Assembly: GCA_964594125.1 (NCBI GenBank)
Contig: CAZQLL010000020.1
Span: forward strand, 24,220-88,219
Length of the DNA: 64,000 nt
Direction of reading: 5' to 3'
From: CAVRZJ01 sp964594125
GTDB taxonomy: Bacteria > Acidobacteriota > Thermoanaerobaculia > Thermoanaerobaculales > Thermoanaerobaculaceae
The translations under genes and the position numbers were made by a program. Shown here piece after piece: positions 62,826 to 64,000 of the stretch (positions are counted from its first letter, which is position 1; each line of letters begins with the position of its first letter). Below the pieces are notes generated by a model, which did not search any database, had not been told where the DNA came from, and saw only the letters and a program-made list of their open reading frames with translations.

Positions 62826-63030
62826 ATGGGTGCCGGATGGGTGCCTGATGGGTGCCTGATGGGTGCCGATGGGTGCCTGATGGGTGCCGATGGGTGCCGA
62901 TGGGTGCCTGATGGGTGCCGATGGGTGCCTGATGGGTGCCTGGCCCAACGATCTTGATGGGTGCCTTGATGGGTGCCTGGCCCAACGATCTTGATGGGTG
63001 CCTTGATGGGTGCCTGGCCCAACGATCTTG
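62826..63030. repeat. Tandem repeat, 15 copies of ATGGGTGCC
   Basis: Fifteen exact copies of ATGGGTGCC spaced by G, TG, GG or TTG (10-12-bp period). From 62941 on they form a higher-order unit: TGGCCCAACGATCTTG occurs exactly three times (62941, 62978 and 63015), each 37 bp apart. Confidence 0.9.
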
Positions 63031-63076
63031 ACGATGTCGAGGGTTGTTTGCTTGGCGTGCGGTTCTGACACTGCCA

Positions 63077-63490
63077 CTACCAGTGCGACGCCAACCCAAG
63101 GCGGGCGAGGCGGCGGCGGAAGGTCGCATCGAAGGTGGCGATGGCGTCGAAGCGCTCATGCTCGCAGACAGCAGCCAGCGCGGCGTCGGCGAAGTCGGGA
63201 ATCCTGGCAGGCCAGAGCTCGAGCACGCGAGGCCAGGGCAGTGCATCAACGGTCCGCAGGCCCGGGAGGGCGAGAAGGTCGCGCAGCGTGGCAGCCGTCT
63301 CATCGCGCGATACCCGGTAGAGGTTCTGGAGCACGTAGACCAGCTCGGCCAGGACGAGCTGCGGCAGGAGGATTTCCATCTCCCTCCGCGCGGCGGCATC
63401 CAGAAGCGCCGCCGCCTTTGCCTGTTGGCCGGGGTCCCTATCGGTCAGGAAGGAGGCAATGACGTTGGTGTCGACAACGACCCGCTTCAT
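63077..63490 (-). CDS. vapC: PIN-domain toxin (VapC family)
   Basis: 137 residues. PIN active site: VVVDTNVIASFL (Asp6), the middle Glu in VLAELVYVLQN, and DFADAALAAVCE with IATFDATFRR near the end. VapC toxins are RNases, often cutting tRNA or rRNA. ATG 63490 overlaps the antitoxin stop by 4 nt. Confidence 0.92.
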   Translation of the reverse strand: MKRVVVDTNVIASFLTDRDPGQQAKAAALLDAAARREMEILLPQLVLAELVYVLQNLYRVSRDETAATLRDLLALPGLRTVDALPWPRVLELWPARIPDFADAALAAVCEHERFDAIATFDATFRRRLARLGLASHW

Positions 63491-63723
63491 GCCTGGCCTG
63501 CTCCGCGCTGCTCGCGGGCGCGGTGGATGTCCTGCGCCGTCGACCCGCGCCCCACGCGGATCGCGCCGCGTCGGCGGAGGAACGCGCGGTGGCTCACCGA
63601 GATGCGCACGGTGTTGCCGACGAGCTCCCAGTTGAGGGCATCGCCGGGCCCCACCGCGAGACTCTCGCGAACCTCCCGCGGGATCGTGGTTTGACCCTTG
63701 CTCGTGATCGTGGACTTCGGCAT
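63487..63723 (-). CDS. vapB: AbrB/MazE-type antitoxin (VapB family)
   Basis: 78 residues with an N-terminal SpoVT/AbrB swapped-hairpin domain: STITSKGQTTIPREVRESLAVGPGDALNWEL. The C-terminal part (HRAREQRGAGQA) should bind and neutralise VapC. ATG 63723 follows GGAGGA. Preceded by a strong promoter with a palindrome in the spacer, suited to autorepression. Confidence 0.92.
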   Translation of the reverse strand: MPKSTITSKGQTTIPREVRESLAVGPGDALNWELVGNTVRISVSHRAFLRRRGAIRVGRGSTAQDIHRAREQRGAGQA

Positions 63724-63739
63724 CGGTCCTCCTTACGCA

Positions 63740-63768
63740 AATCTACATTCGGTAAGGAATGGTGTCAA
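63740..63768 (-). promoter_or_regulatory. vapBC promoter and operator
   Basis: Minus strand: TTGACA (63768-63763), 17-bp spacer, TAGATT (63745-63740). The spacer contains the perfect inverted repeat CATTC-6 nt-GAATG (63761-63746). Confidence 0.75.
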
Positions 63769-63883
63769 GCATCTCGGCACGCTGCGCGGCACGCGCGACC
63801 GCGGCAACAACCGTGGTCGTCATCGAGCACCACCTCGACGCTTCTCGCCGGCAGCGGCAGCCACCATGGTCTCGCTTCCCCGC

Positions 63884-63912
63884 GGCCTGGGCTAGACTGG
63901 GAAGCCCAGGCC
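63884..63912 (+). promoter_or_regulatory. lepA promoter inside an inverted repeat
   Basis: TAGACT (63893-63898) begins at the last base of the left arm of a perfect 10-bp repeat, GGCCTGGGCT (63884-63893) and AGCCCAGGCC (63903-63912). Confidence 0.45.
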
Positions 63913-63938
63913 CGCGCTGAACGGGTCTCGAAGGGACC

Positions 63939-64000
63939 ATGGACCACATCCGCAACTTCTGCATCATCGCGCACATCGACCACGGCAAGTCGACGCTCGC
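63939..64000 (+). CDS. lepA: Elongation factor 4 (LepA), 3' truncated
   Basis: Only the first 20 codons are in the window, reading MDHIRNFCIIAHIDHGKSTL. The P-loop AHIDHGKST with Ser before Thr is typical of LepA; BipA/TypA usually has HVDHGKTT. LepA is a ribosome-associated GTPase. ATG 63939 follows GAAGGGA. Confidence 0.88.
   Translation, partial: MDHIRNFCIIAHIDHGKSTL

Larger units (their letters stand above)
62717..63076. other. 360-bp gap holding a VNTR
   Basis: After the tRNA comes a 9-bp hairpin (62735-62756), a stretch with several TGCGCCCC copies (about 62773-62815) and a 9-bp-core tandem repeat (62826-63030). No gene. Confidence 0.7.

Noticed and set aside
62826..63030. CRISPR-like array
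   Set aside because: Units are 10-12 bp with no unique spacers of constant length and no cas genes; it is a VNTR.

Overview
The window is very GC-rich (estimated by eye at well over 70%) and densely coding, with many 4-nt ATGA/GTGA overlaps between consecutive genes. It looks like a Gram-negative bacterium: lipoproteins, an O-antigen-ligase-like polymerase, an LAB_N protein, Tat-exported hydrogenase and an MglA-type GTPase. A sigma-54 activator fused to a decayed kinase-like N-terminus and the leaderless genes would suit an Acidobacteriota-type genome (Thermoanaerobaculia-like is my best guess), but nothing here fixes the taxon. There is no rRNA; one tRNA (Pro, GGG) is present. Both ends are cut: xseA lacks its 5' end and lepA only its first 20 codons are visible.

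Layout. 1-6.5 kb: xseA-xseB-ispA-dxs, then a GT4 glycosyltransferase and a methyltransferase. 6.7-18.7 kb: adk, two metallo-beta-lactamase-fold proteins, an SDR, a quinone oxidoreductase, a UbiA-family prenyltransferase, tlyA, a stand-alone RAM domain, PIN-PhoH, a 779-residue protein with a cyclase-like segment, and comM/yifB. 19-28 kb: aroF, two envelope proteins, an O-antigen-ligase/TPR protein, smc, amrS. 28.2-35.5 kb: aroA, a 1298-residue sigma-54 activator, then acpP-fabF. 35.7-37.5 kb: etfB-etfA. 37.6-48.6 kb: two [NiFe] hydrogenase operons, a soluble group 3b enzyme (hyhBGSL plus protease) and a Tat-exported membrane-bound enzyme (hybOABC plus hybD and a small membrane protein). 50.7-56.5 kb: the maturation operon hypABFCDE. 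56.7-64 kb: LAB_N/GT2 pair, a C26 peptidase, a lipoprotein, der, an MglA-like GTPase, a MerR regulator, tRNA-Pro, a VNTR, vapBC and the start of lepA.

How the parts fit. The region from about 37.6 to 56.5 kb is a nearly self-contained hydrogen-metabolism island: two structural operons, one endopeptidase for each large subunit, and all six hyp genes. The electron transfer flavoprotein pair lies directly upstream but behind its own perfect terminator.

The most interesting non-coding signal is on the minus strand just past the sigma-54 activator gene (33506-33621). A full-consensus -24/-12 sigma-54 promoter drives about 90 nt made of a 5' hairpin, a single-stranded pyrimidine-rich anti-Shine-Dalgarno stretch and an intrinsic terminator with six U. 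I read it as an undescribed sigma-54-dependent small RNA. Second is a family of 7-bp-period tandem repeats sitting on gene ends throughout the window, with different unit sequences at different sites; in two places they run into coding sequence (hypE, GT2). Third is a set of start codons placed 5-8 nt behind a TANNNT box, i.e. leaderless genes.
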